A stretch of DNA of 26,092 nucleotides from a virus. Shown here piece after piece: positions 19,717 to 26,092 of this stretch. The DNA lies in the IMG/VR virus record IMGVR_UViG_3300023284_002908, positions 1 through 26,092 of that record; one strand, given 5' to 3'. The notes beneath the pieces are model-generated. The model did not search any database and had not been told where the DNA came from. It saw nothing but the letters and a program-made list of their open reading frames with translations. The translations under genes were made by a program, and so were the position numbers. Each line of letters begins with the position of its first letter. Positions within the stretch are counted from its first letter, which is position 1.

Positions 19717-22700
19717 TAGGCTGCAACTGCCGCATCAAGGCTGAATTCTACTGAAATTCCTAACAAATGTGCTCCTTGTGTGAAAGTATCTGAGCCACTC
19801 ACACCATTTCTTCTTACTTTGAGATAAATTGCATCCCCATCTGCTGGTGTGTTTGCAATGGTTATGGCAGTTGTTCTTGCAGTAATTTGTTCAATTCCAA
19901 CGTTAGTTCCTGCATCTGCTGCTGGCTGGATTTCTGAACCGTAGTTTAATCCTACAGCAGTTAAATCGTCACCATCTCCTGCTGCAACAGCACTGACACC
20001 CCATAGTACATTGCCAGTTCCGTTTGTCTCTGGTGTCCAATGAATTACAACAGTAATTGTACCGTTATTGTAATTTCTTGGTGGAATGATTTTGATAGTG
20101 GCAAAAGTATCAACACTAGTGGCAAATGGTACTGCCAAAATTCCTTTTCTGTTTGTAGTGGTGCCGATTAATACTTCTGCTTTTGTTCCAGCATCTACTG
20201 AAATAAATGAGCCACCATCAAAGTACATGTCATGCAAACCAATAGGAGAGATAGGAACTCCTGCCTCTTGGAAGACTGCATTAGGCAGGTTCATTATTGT
20301 AGCAGTCAGTTGAGCCTCTATCGTATTATTGATTCTCCAATCATGAGAGAAGGTACTTGCTACATCATACTGCATAATTCCTGCTGCATCTGTGATTGTT
20401 GTATTGACATCCGAGAATTGCAAGAATCCTGCTGTTAGGATCAGATTATTGGTGGCAAGCGTAACATCAATAGAACCATTTACTAATAATCTGCTAACTC
20501 CGCCAGTCTGTAAATCAATAGTATCAGTTGCAGCACCAGCATCTATTGTTAATGCTGTTGCAGTTGGAACTATTGAATGTCCATCAGTTGCCCAACTAAT
20601 ATTATTTTGTGCCAGAAGTAAAGTTTGTGAGATACTTACACCAAGACTATTGACTGCGAATCTCTGTGCTCCACCAGTTGTTAATATTATTGAATCAGTA
20701 GCTACACTTGCATCTATTGTCAGATTTGTTGCTGCTGCTGTTATCGTATGTCCATCAGTTGAAAAGTCTATGACTTGTTGAGCCATATCTAAGGTTTGAG
20801 TTTGCACTCCTATTCCAGTGATTGCAGCAAAGACACCTGAAGTGAGAGCTGTGTTGGTAAGGTTTGCACCCCCTGCAGCATTGGAATGGTCGTGAGTCAT
20901 GTTGGATAAATCTCCAATAGTTGGAGTCGTTAAAGTCTTGTTGAGAAGTGTTAGAGTGTTTGTGTCTGTGGATATTATGATGTCAGCACTTCCAGCATTG
21001 TTTCGGTATGTTAGATTATCAGTGGCTCTCCAAATATCTCCTGCAACTGGAGCCGATGGTACTTGATTATTTAGATTAAATCCTGCAAGCGTTGCATCAG
21101 CAGCAAACGTCTTTTTTCCTGTTGATGTTTGAACAGAGGCAAGTATCATATCTCCAGCTCCGCCTGCTTGATAGGTTGGTGCTACTCCAACACCATTGCT
21201 TGTTAATACAGTTCCTGCTCCCCCTACGGCTACACTTAATTGAGTTTCCACTATTGCTGCCGTTGCACTAATATCACCTGTTACGATTTGGGCATTTCCA
21301 GAAACCAGCACAGTTCCAGCAAAGTCAGGTAAAGTGTAGATTCGCTCAGCAGTTACAGTGTTGACAAAGAAAGCATCAAAAGTATTTGCAACGTTTCTAA
21401 GTTTCATTGTAGTATCTAAGAAAGTCTTGATACCTGTGTTGGTTTGTGCATCTACAAGAACCATATCTCCCCCAGCAGCAATAGTTGCATACTCTAGGTC
21501 GGTTCCTCCTACATTAACCCTTAGAACTTGAAGACTTGTTCCTCTAGCAAATCTAACAAAGCCAGTTGCATCATGCTTAAAGATATCACCCACTGCTCCA
21601 GATGTTACAGTGATTTCTCCCGTTCCCATAATGAGATTATTATTATTCATTGTCAGTGCTGATGCATCAAATTGATATTCTGGCACCGTTGCAATATCAA
21701 AACTAAAGAAGTCGGTTGTAGGAATATCAAAGATCATATCGCCACTCTCTATTCCTATTGATTCGTTTGCTGCAAATGAAATTACACCTGACCCCATAAC
21801 CAGATTATTTCCTTGCATTAACAATTGTGATGCAGTAAATGTGTATTGGTTTACACTCCCAATATCAAAGAGAAATTCATCGCCACCAGTTATATCAAAT
21901 ACCATGTCATTAAATTCCATCCCGATTGATTCACCAGTACCAAATAGTATTAATCCCGTTCCCATAGTAAGCTGATTATTACCCATGTCAAGAGTCTGTG
22001 ATTGTACTCCCAGTCCTGTTATCTTGGCAAAGACACCAGAAGTCAATTCAGTATCGGTAAGTTGGTTAGCAATTCCAGTTCCTACCATCGTAGTAGTAGC
22101 GTCAGGGAATGTGATTGTTTTTGCAGTTGTGAAATTAAAGTCAAGAATTGCAGTTATGCCAGTTGTCATTCCGACAAGATTCAAATCGATTATCTTTGTG
22201 TTATCAATATCATCTGCAAATCTCGCATCTTCTAAAGCGAATCCATTAGCATCATGGTTGGCACTCCATGTGAAGACTTCACCACCGCCTGCTTCTAAGG
22301 ATACTGTTGCACCTGCATTTGTTCTTACAGATAGTTCACCTGTGGCAGAGTCAACAAATAGTCTCCTTACATTAATTGCTGGATTTGCTGGAACTGCAAT
22401 CTCTCCAAAGTCTTGAAAGAAAGCACCAAAGTTATTATTTTGAACATTCAGTACAACTTCAGAGCCAAGTGTAAAGGTAACATCATTGGCATTTCCTGTA
22501 AGAATAATTCTGTTAGCTTCCCCAATTAGTGACTTGAATGGCAGGTCTACTCCAACCTTTGCAAGTGCTAGTCCCTCTCCTGTTCCAACGTTGCTGGATG
22601 TGTTTGCTTCCCCACCAGCAGGATTTGCTTTGTTCTTCCAGAGGCTGTCTGCTGTATCAAATGCAAGAACTTCATCAAGTATGGGATTACTTATGAAAAC

Positions 22701-22757
22701 ATTTGATAGTGCATCGATAGCATCATTCAGATTAAGAGAGCCAGATTGTGCGGACAC
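19716..22757 (-). CDS. Large repetitive tail fibre / adhesin, 1013 aa
   Basis: The largest protein in the window, with fibre-like composition (Thr, Asn, Gly, Ala, almost no Cys or Lys). The N-terminus includes GTGEGLALAKVGVDLPFKSL, a pattern I associate with phage tail fibre starts. Tandem repeats follow: N-N-x-L-x-M-G-[TS]-G units near residues 261, 314 and 372, and T-D-G-H-[TS]-I ... L-T-I-D-A units near 665 and 726. ITG[LI]GVQ[ST]QTLDM occurs twice (about 247 and 650). The last 150 residues (from LIGTTTNRKGILAVPF) look like a globular beta head. It probably binds the host surface. It starts with GTG immediately after the stop of the gene upstream. Confidence 0.8.
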   Translation of the reverse strand: MSAQSGSLNLNDAIDALSNVFISNPILDEVLAFDTADSLWKNKANPAGGEANTSSNVGTGEGLALAKVGVDLPFKSLIGEANRIILTGNANDVTFTLGSEVVLNVQNNNFGAFFQDFGEIAVPANPAINVRRLFVDSATGELSVRTNAGATVSLEAGGGEVFTWSANHDANGFALEDARFADDIDNTKIIDLNLVGMTTGITAILDFNFTTAKTITFPDATTTMVGTGIANQLTDTELTSGVFAKITGLGVQSQTLDMGNNQLTMGTGLILFGTGESIGMEFNDMVFDITGGDEFLFDIGSVNQYTFTASQLLMQGNNLVMGSGVISFAANESIGIESGDMIFDIPTTDFFSFDIATVPEYQFDASALTMNNNNLIMGTGEITVTSGAVGDIFKHDATGFVRFARGTSLQVLRVNVGGTDLEYATIAAGGDMVLVDAQTNTGIKTFLDTTMKLRNVANTFDAFFVNTVTAERIYTLPDFAGTVLVSGNAQIVTGDISATAAIVETQLSVAVGGAGTVLTSNGVGVAPTYQAGGAGDMILASVQTSTGKKTFAADATLAGFNLNNQVPSAPVAGDIWRATDNLTYRNNAGSADIIISTDTNTLTLLNKTLTTPTIGDLSNMTHDHSNAAGGANLTNTALTSGVFAAITGIGVQTQTLDMAQQVIDFSTDGHTITAAATNLTIDASVATDSIILTTGGAQRFAVNSLGVSISQTLLLAQNNISWATDGHSIVPTATALTIDAGAATDTIDLQTGGVSRLLVNGSIDVTLATNNLILTAGFLQFSDVNTTITDAAGIMQYDVASTFSHDWRINNTIEAQLTATIMNLPNAVFQEAGVPISPIGLHDMYFDGGSFISVDAGTKAEVLIGTTTNRKGILAVPFATSVDTFATIKIIPPRNYNNGTITVVIHWTPETNGTGNVLWGVSAVAAGDGDDLTAVGLNYGSEIQPAADAGTNVGIEQITARTTAITIANTPADGDAIYLKVRRNGVSGSDTFTQGAHLLGISVEFSLDAAVAA

Positions 22758-23198
22758 TTATCGTCCACCTGATGGCCTTGTTTCTCTAATATTGATATCA
22801 ACTGTTGTATCATTTGGTGATGATGTTCTTTTGACACGAATCATAATCCATGCCCAGTTGTCATCAATCCACTTTGCAACATTTGTTTTGGGTGTAAGAG
22901 TGCCAGTTCCAGTCTGGAAGACATGCCATTTTTCAGGCGGTTCTGTGATTGTTGGTGGGGTATCTGATTCCTCAGGATGTCCTGAGAACTCATAATCCAA
23001 GGAATTAGTAGCACCAGAATTGAATATTTCCATTAACACGCTAGAAAAATTTCTCTTATCAAATACAAACACCTGAGTATCTGTATCTAGAGTTTCAAAA
23101 TTATCATTATCCACTAGAATTGCCGTATCTTCAAAAAATGAATAGACCTGTAACCTTTTAGCGGAGGAATTTACAGGAGTTACCGTAACTACAGTCAC
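22758..23198 (-). CDS. Beta-rich virion protein upstream of the fibre, 146 aa
   Basis: GTG 23198 lies 25 nt after a TATA-like box (23217-23227), so this gene opens the fibre transcript. The product is strand-rich: TVVTVTPVNSSAKRLQVYSF, then FSSVLMEIFNSGATNSLDYE, then an acidic proline region and WAWIMIRVKRTSS. The strand, N-rich turn, S-L-D/Y layout is shared with the proteins at 2599-3045 and 12326-12748. It may be a fibre base or virion surface component. The fibre start follows its stop with no gap. Confidence 0.65.
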   Translation of the reverse strand: MTVVTVTPVNSSAKRLQVYSFFEDTAILVDNDNFETLDTDTQVFVFDKRNFSSVLMEIFNSGATNSLDYEFSGHPEESDTPPTITEPPEKWHVFQTGTGTLTPKTNVAKWIDDNWAWIMIRVKRTSSPNDTTVDINIRETRPSGGR

Positions 23199-23216
23199 AT
23201 TTTACAAGTTATCTAA

Positions 23217-23227
23217 CTAAGTTAAAA
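23217..23227 (-). promoter_or_regulatory. TATA-like box of the fibre operon
   Basis: TTTTAACTTAG-type run on the minus strand, 25 nt before GTG 23198. This suggests a leaderless GTG-initiated mRNA for the fibre operon. Confidence 0.4.
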
Positions 23228-23247
23228 AGTATTTTAATGGTAATTTT

Positions 23248-23568
23248 TTAGAGAACTCTTCTATAGATGTAGGTTGTTTCACCTGATGTGATTTTTAGAA
23301 TCTGGGCTTTGTTCAAGGGAGTTTTGTCATCCGTACAGTTTATGATTACATGCCCTCCAGCAGTTAGATCTGATTCTTTGAATTTGATTGTTGGACCAGT
23401 GAATTTTTTTGGTGGTGCTGGTTTAGGAGGTTCAGGTTCTGGTGTTGCTTCTACAGATGAGATGGGAATTCCTTCCTCCTGAAAGGCGACAGTAGTGCTC
23501 TCTGTGGATTCTACTTCAGTTTCAGTAGACGATTCAAGTTTCTCTGACTTTGGTTTCTTTTTACCCAT
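23248..23568 (-). CDS. Hypothetical protein with disordered N-terminus, 106 aa
   Basis: The first half is low-complexity: Lys-rich start (MGKKKPKSEK), then Ser/Thr/Glu-rich (SSTETEVESTESTTVAFQEE) and Pro-rich (EPEPPKPAPPKK). The second half looks like a small folded domain (PTIKFKESDLTAGGHVIINC, LKITSGETTYIYRRVL). The linker segment F-Q-E-E-G-I-P-I-S also occurs in the fibre as F-Q-E-A-G-V-P-I-S. It may be a flexible virion tether. A TATA-like TTTTAACTA run lies about 25 nt before the ATG. Confidence 0.65.
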   Translation of the reverse strand: MGKKKPKSEKLESSTETEVESTESTTVAFQEEGIPISSVEATPEPEPPKPAPPKKFTGPTIKFKESDLTAGGHVIINCTDDKTPLNKAQILKITSGETTYIYRRVL

Positions 23569-23601
23569 GGTTTCTCATTATAACAATTAGTTAAAAGGGT
23601 T

Positions 23602-23724
23602 TCAGTCATCCAAGGGATCTAAAACATTGAAGCATCTGTAGAGAAGGCACGATGTTTTTTTACCACTAGAGTATTTGGCTTCTGGCAGGATTCTATCCAA
23701 GGTAGCTTTAATTTTTTCTATCAT
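23602..23724 (-). CDS. Small hypothetical protein, 40 aa
   Basis: ATG 23724 lies within the 3' end of the holin-like gene (17-bp overlap). The product is basic then hydrophobic, with two cysteines (IEKIKATLDRILPEAKYSSG, KKTSCLLYRCFNVLDPLDD). There is no membrane segment long enough to span. It could be a small partner of the preceding gene; the support is the overlap and unbroken frame only. Confidence 0.45.
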   Translation of the reverse strand: MIEKIKATLDRILPEAKYSSGKKTSCLLYRCFNVLDPLDD

Positions 23725-23923
23725 TAGCAATCTCTCCGAAGATCTTTCCTAACTGTGGAAATATAAGAATGAATCCGCCCAAGGCTGGATACACTACAAG
23801 GTTGTATAATGTAAAGTTTACGGGATCAGTTGCACTGATAAATGCACCTACAGGTGCAATTGATGCACCATAACCATAAAAGAAGACAGATAGAATTTTG
23901 GAACATCTTTGCTTCCAGTCCAT
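23708..23923 (-). CDS. Two-helix membrane protein, holin-like, 71 aa
   Basis: The protein has a short basic N-terminus (MDWKQRCSK), a first hydrophobic helix (about 9-29, ILSVFFYGYGASIAPVGAFI), a short polar turn with T-D-P-V-N, and a second hydrophobic helix (about 38-58, LYNLVVYPALGGFILIFPQL), then a charged tail (GEIANDRKN). Size, two membrane segments and charged tail match class II holins, which permeabilise the membrane at lysis. The gene follows two metalloprotease genes. TATA-like GTTAAATAAG (23944-23953) lies 25 nt upstream, with a perfect dyad between. The holin role is inferred. Confidence 0.6.
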   Translation of the reverse strand: MDWKQRCSKILSVFFYGYGASIAPVGAFISATDPVNFTLYNLVVYPALGGFILIFPQLGKIFGEIANDRKN

Positions 23924-23924
23924 G

Positions 23925-23940
23925 ATTTCACAAGTGAAAT
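23925..23940. promoter_or_regulatory. Perfect dyad between TATA box and holin-like start
   Basis: ATTTCAC-AA-GTGAAAT, two perfect 7-bp arms, lies exactly between the TATA-like box (23944-23953) and ATG 23923. Its sequence differs from the GGGYAC operator, so a second regulator may control this gene. Confidence 0.55.
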
Positions 23941-23970
23941 TTACTTATTTAACTTGGATTATTTATTACT

Positions 23971-24642
23971 CTACGCTTTGTATGGGAGTAGACCTTCAAC
24001 CATCAGTCTCTCTTTCTGATGTCTGTTAGCTTTTTCAAGTCTGTCATGGCCTGTATCAGTGCTGTACACTCTCTCACCATAAGCTGTAGTTAGACCTTTA
24101 ATATCCCAGTCAGATAGTTCCCTGATTTTAGAATTGATGGAGGGATCCATGATATCCTTCCAGAGTTTTCTTTCAGAGTGTGGTCTTCCCAAGATGTGTA
24201 GCAACTCATGAATTATTACAGATATAATGTTGAGATTGCCAGATACATTCCACTGCCAATCTGTGAATATTACCATGATTCCCTTGAGAGCACCATCTGC
24301 ATATCCTGCATATGCTAGTACGTTGGTGTTAGTGGAATGGTATTGTGCATCCTTTCTCTTTGTAAATTCTATAACAATGTCTGCATCCTCTTCCGAGTCT
24401 GCCATGATAAATATGATAGGAATCTCAATGTCTACTTCGGTGAATGCAAGATTGAAAACTTTTCTTAGAAATACTTCCCTGGATTCATCAAAAATTTCTT
24501 CTTTGTGTTGACCTTTCACCCACCACTTTAGCTTGTCTTTGTTCCACACTCCACGCTGCTTTTCTAACTCGTACTGGGCTTCTAGTACAACATCCCCATC
24601 CTTCTGGATGTTTCCTTTTTCAATGGCACAAAGGAGTTGCAT
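23971..24642 (-). CDS. Zinc metalloprotease (metzincin-like), 223 aa
   Basis: Residues 145-155 read H-E-L-L-H-I-L-G-R-P-H, the extended zincin site HExxHxxGxxH with three zinc ligands and catalytic Glu. I-M-D-P at 164-167 is a good Met-turn. The upstream region (YAGYADGALKGIMVIFTDWQ) fits the edge strand and S1' region of matrixin-like folds. There is no signal peptide, so it acts inside the cell, in the virion, or after lysis. The C-terminal 40 residues are charged and helical. Neighbours are a second zincin and a holin-like protein. Degrading the S-layer or another host protein is inferred from context. Confidence 0.85.
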   Translation of the reverse strand: MQLLCAIEKGNIQKDGDVVLEAQYELEKQRGVWNKDKLKWWVKGQHKEEIFDESREVFLRKVFNLAFTEVDIEIPIIFIMADSEEDADIVIEFTKRKDAQYHSTNTNVLAYAGYADGALKGIMVIFTDWQWNVSGNLNIISVIIHELLHILGRPHSERKLWKDIMDPSINSKIRELSDWDIKGLTTAYGERVYSTDTGHDRLEKANRHQKERLMVEGLLPYKA

Positions 24643-24643
24643 T

Positions 24644-24766
24644 CTAGATAATCTCTTTGTATGGTATCAAAAAAACGTTGCCATCGGATTCGGTGAGCAA
24701 GTTATGAAACTGCTCAATGTCCGAGAGGGGCAAGAATCCGATGACTATAATTGTACTATCTCTCAT
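24644..24766 (-). CDS. Small hypothetical protein, 40 aa
   Basis: ATG 24766 overlaps the end of the preceding small gene, and the stop is one base before the protease ATG, so it is in a tight chain. The product has a hydrophobic strand (STIIVIGFLPLSDIEQFHNL) and ends VFLIPYKEII, giving a beta-alpha-beta look. The coding sequence contains a nested inverted repeat (24682-24743) able to form a long hairpin. Function unknown. Confidence 0.5.
   Translation of the reverse strand: MRDSTIIVIGFLPLSDIEQFHNLLTESDGNVFLIPYKEII
24682..24743. repeat. Nested inverted repeat inside a small gene
   Basis: Outer arms CATCGGATTC (24682-24691) and GAATCCGATG (24734-24743) are perfectly complementary over 10 bp. 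Inner arms TGAGCA (24694-24699) and TGCTCA (24711-24716) are complementary over 6 bp. As RNA this could fold into a long stem within the coding sequence, 40 bases before the metalloprotease start on the transcript, and so might modulate its translation. Confidence 0.6.
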
Positions 24767-24887
24767 CTGTATGCATCTCCAGCATTACCAAAATTTTTCT
24801 CAAAAATATCTCGTCTTTCTTTCTAATTGTAAAAGCACCTTTGACTGATTCACTTCCATATAGTCTAACAGAAATAAAATCACTCAT
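24756..24887 (-). CDS. Small hypothetical protein, 43 aa
   Basis: Starts at ATG 24887, two bases after the stop of the membrane-bound zincin, and overlaps the next gene by 11 bases. The product is basic with strand-helix character (SDFISVRLYGSESVKGAF, TIRKKDEIFLRKILVMLE). The overlapping chain zincin, 43 aa, 40 aa, zincin suggests one polycistronic unit. No recognised motif. Confidence 0.5.
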   Translation of the reverse strand: MSDFISVRLYGSESVKGAFTIRKKDEIFLRKILVMLEMHTDER

Positions 24888-24889
24888 GA

Positions 24890-25357
24890 TTATCTCCATA
24901 TTATCATTCTTGGATCTGGTTCAAACACTACTCTATGATCATCTGTCAAATCCTTATGTGTGATATTAGTTGAATTAAATTGATACTTGTTGTAGTCTGG
25001 TTCATTTGGGTTATCACAGTTGAACTTTGCCATTTCTGTTCCATGACCTATCCCCCAAGCGTGAAGAATCTCATGTTGTTTTACAGTACATCCCTGAGTT
25101 GCCCAATTATTTACAGAATCTTTTCGTAATTCAATGTGGTCAAAATTTCCTCTATAACATCCCTTGATTTCATATCCTAATGTTTCAAAACTACAAACGA
25201 AAATATTATCTACATAGTAAATTGAGACTTGTCTGATTCCCTTGTCTCCTCCTACCCATATCAATTCATCTGGTGTTACAGCTTCAATCCATTGTAGATA
25301 TCCAATTGTAAAAACAAGTATTACAAGTATGATAATAAAAAATTGAAGTGGAGTCAC
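24890..25357 (-). CDS. Membrane-anchored zinc metalloprotease, 155 aa
   Basis: I start at GTG 25357, which overlaps the upstream TGA as GTGA; GTG 25375 is an alternative. Residues 4-22 form an N-terminal hydrophobic helix (LQFFIIILVILVFTIGYLQW), placing the rest outside the membrane if it is an anchor or signal. Residues 95-105 are H-E-I-L-H-A-W-G-I-G-H, a full HExxHxxGxxH zincin site. Several cysteines (CSFET, GCYRG, GCTVKQ, FNCDN) would suit disulfides outside the cell. No clear Met-turn, so a minimal zincin. With the soluble zincin next door it is a good candidate for attack on surface proteins. Confidence 0.8.
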   Translation of the reverse strand: MTPLQFFIIILVILVFTIGYLQWIEAVTPDELIWVGGDKGIRQVSIYYVDNIFVCSFETLGYEIKGCYRGNFDHIELRKDSVNNWATQGCTVKQHEILHAWGIGHGTEMAKFNCDNPNEPDYNKYQFNSTNITHKDLTDDHRVVFEPDPRMIIWR

Positions 25358-25957
25358 TTGAATAGTTGCTCCCACTTTTCTTGGAATTTCTGTTTTCTGA
25401 TTTCTTCAGCTTGAGCTGCTCCGTCATCCAGTTTGTATTGTTTCCACTTGTCCTCGACATCGTTCTGAGTTTCTATGACATTACCATGAATGATTATTGG
25501 GTTTACTAATGGTTCACAACCAAGGAATTTTCTGGAGATTTCTGATATGTAATTGAGATCACATATTCCCTTGTTTGGTTCTAGTCCAAAGTTTGCTTCT
25601 TGCATTACTCTATCTTGTGACCATACTGGAACATCCTTTGCTATGTCACTATGATATGGTTGATTAGGCTCTTCCAATTCTGCTTGGTATCTATCCCAAT
25701 ATTCAGGTCCAAGAACAACTGGCTCAAAGACTGTATGTTGCCACTTACATTCCTCAACTGCTTTCTTGAGAATAGCATGGTTGCCTGTCAGTTCAAATGA
25801 TTTGAGATATGCCTCTGCTGGATTAATCCATAAACCTGATACTGTGAATCTATCATGTTGTTGGACTCCCCAAGCTTCTGTTGCTCCTCTTTGGCACTGT
25901 CCTAGATACTTGAGCATTTCACAATACTCTTTTCCAGCATTTGTCTTTGGAGGCCCC
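25354..25957 (-). CDS. Hypothetical protein, N-terminally truncated by the chimeric junction
   Basis: The visible viral part covers about 200 residues, beginning near P-P-K-T-N-A-G-K-E-Y-C. The longest frame continues to 26049, but those upstream residues come from foreign DNA. The protein has several cysteines (EYCEM, GQCQRG, VEECKWQH, GICDLN, LGCEP) and aromatic stretches (SGLWINPAEAYLKSFELTGN, VVLGPEYWDRYQAEL), with a charged helical tail (EEIRKQKFQEKWEQLFK). No family recognised. It is first in the protease operon; involvement in host-surface breakdown is a guess. Confidence 0.6.
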
Positions 25958-26092
25958 AACTTCCTTCTCAATTTGCGCGATGGCGCGCGCCACCTCTTCC
26001 CCGTTGGTGACATCAAATCAATAGCCAACGGCGCGATAGCCTTCGGCAACCAGTTTGTCCGCCGCCGCCTGAGCGCGCTGCTGGGTAATATC
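25956..26092 (-). other. Foreign bacterial fragment: gluconate 5-dehydrogenase-like SDR
   Basis: The last 137 bp are GC-rich, unlike the AT-rich rest. On minus, from 26092, they read D-I-T-Q-Q-R-A-Q-A-A-A-D-K-L-V-A-E-G-Y-R, then AVGY, a stop, then FDVTNGEEVARAIAQIEKEV, the cofactor-binding part of a short-chain dehydrogenase resembling enterobacterial gluconate 5-dehydrogenase (idnO/gno type). One in-frame TGA (where Ala is expected) interrupts it. The junction lies near 25952-25957, which contains GGCC. This is most likely a cloning or assembly chimera with bacterial DNA. Confidence 0.75.

Noticed and set aside
21985-22416. Long plus-strand frames inside the fibre gene (also 20392-20781 and 22486-22995)
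   Set aside because: They are shadows of the repetitive, low-complexity fibre coding sequence, with no promoter or plausible protein composition.
1-26092. CRISPR array, integrase, attachment site or insertion sequence
   Set aside because: No regularly spaced direct repeats, recombinase motifs or transposase frames seen; the HNH gene is the only mobile element supported.

Overview
The window looks like part of the genome of a head-tailed virus (Caudoviricetes-type) of an ammonia-oxidising archaeon (Nitrososphaerota, the former Thaumarchaeota). The viral assignment rests on a portal, a MuF-like head protein, a protease, a scaffold, an HK97-type capsid candidate, both terminase subunits and a large repetitive fibre. 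The archaeal assignment rests on AT-rich DNA and TATA-like boxes 24-30 nt upstream of many start codons (leaderless-type promoters). It also rests on several tiny zinc-ribbon proteins with the C-K-G-[IV]-C opening that I associate with thaumarchaeal genomes. No integrase, replication gene, tape measure, tail tube or sheath is present, so the virus genome continues outside the window.

Layout. 1-1827 (minus): small neck/connector/tail-completion genes. 1882-2448 (plus): a lone secreted protein. 2599-5474 (minus): scaffold, probable decoration protein, major capsid protein and a beta-rich protein. 5561-7335 (plus): a run of tiny overlapping genes including DNA-binding candidates. 7327-10798 (minus): portal, MuF-like protein, protease. 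10849-12748: a switch region with short genes on both strands. 13072-17377 (minus): packaging module running TerS, three CxxC proteins, TerL ATPase, three tiny genes, an HNH endonuclease and the TerL nuclease. 17468-18582: a second switch region of tiny genes. 18614-23568 (minus): host-recognition fibre and accessory virion proteins. 23602-25957 (minus): probable exit/entry module with a two-helix membrane protein and two zinc metalloproteases. 25956-26092: GC-rich bacterial DNA (a gluconate 5-dehydrogenase-like SDR fragment), most likely a chimeric end rather than virus.

Late structural genes lie on the minus strand in tightly overlapping operons (ATGA, TAATG and TGATG junctions), often with TTG or GTG starts. 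The plus strand holds three blocks of small, probably early or regulatory genes. Several of their promoters, and two minus-strand CxxC genes, carry a shared GGGYAC-type operator, complete as TGTACCCAATGGGCACA, placed just downstream of the TATA box. This suggests one virus-encoded repressor controlling a regulon.

Most unusual points: the terminase split over two distant ORFs, with the nuclease-half start region duplicated on both sides of an HNH gene; a near-identical 14-residue motif shared by the capsid protein and the protease, which may be a maturation site; the repeated operator; and a pair of zincin proteases beside a holin-like protein, which could breach an S-layer host that has no peptidoglycan.
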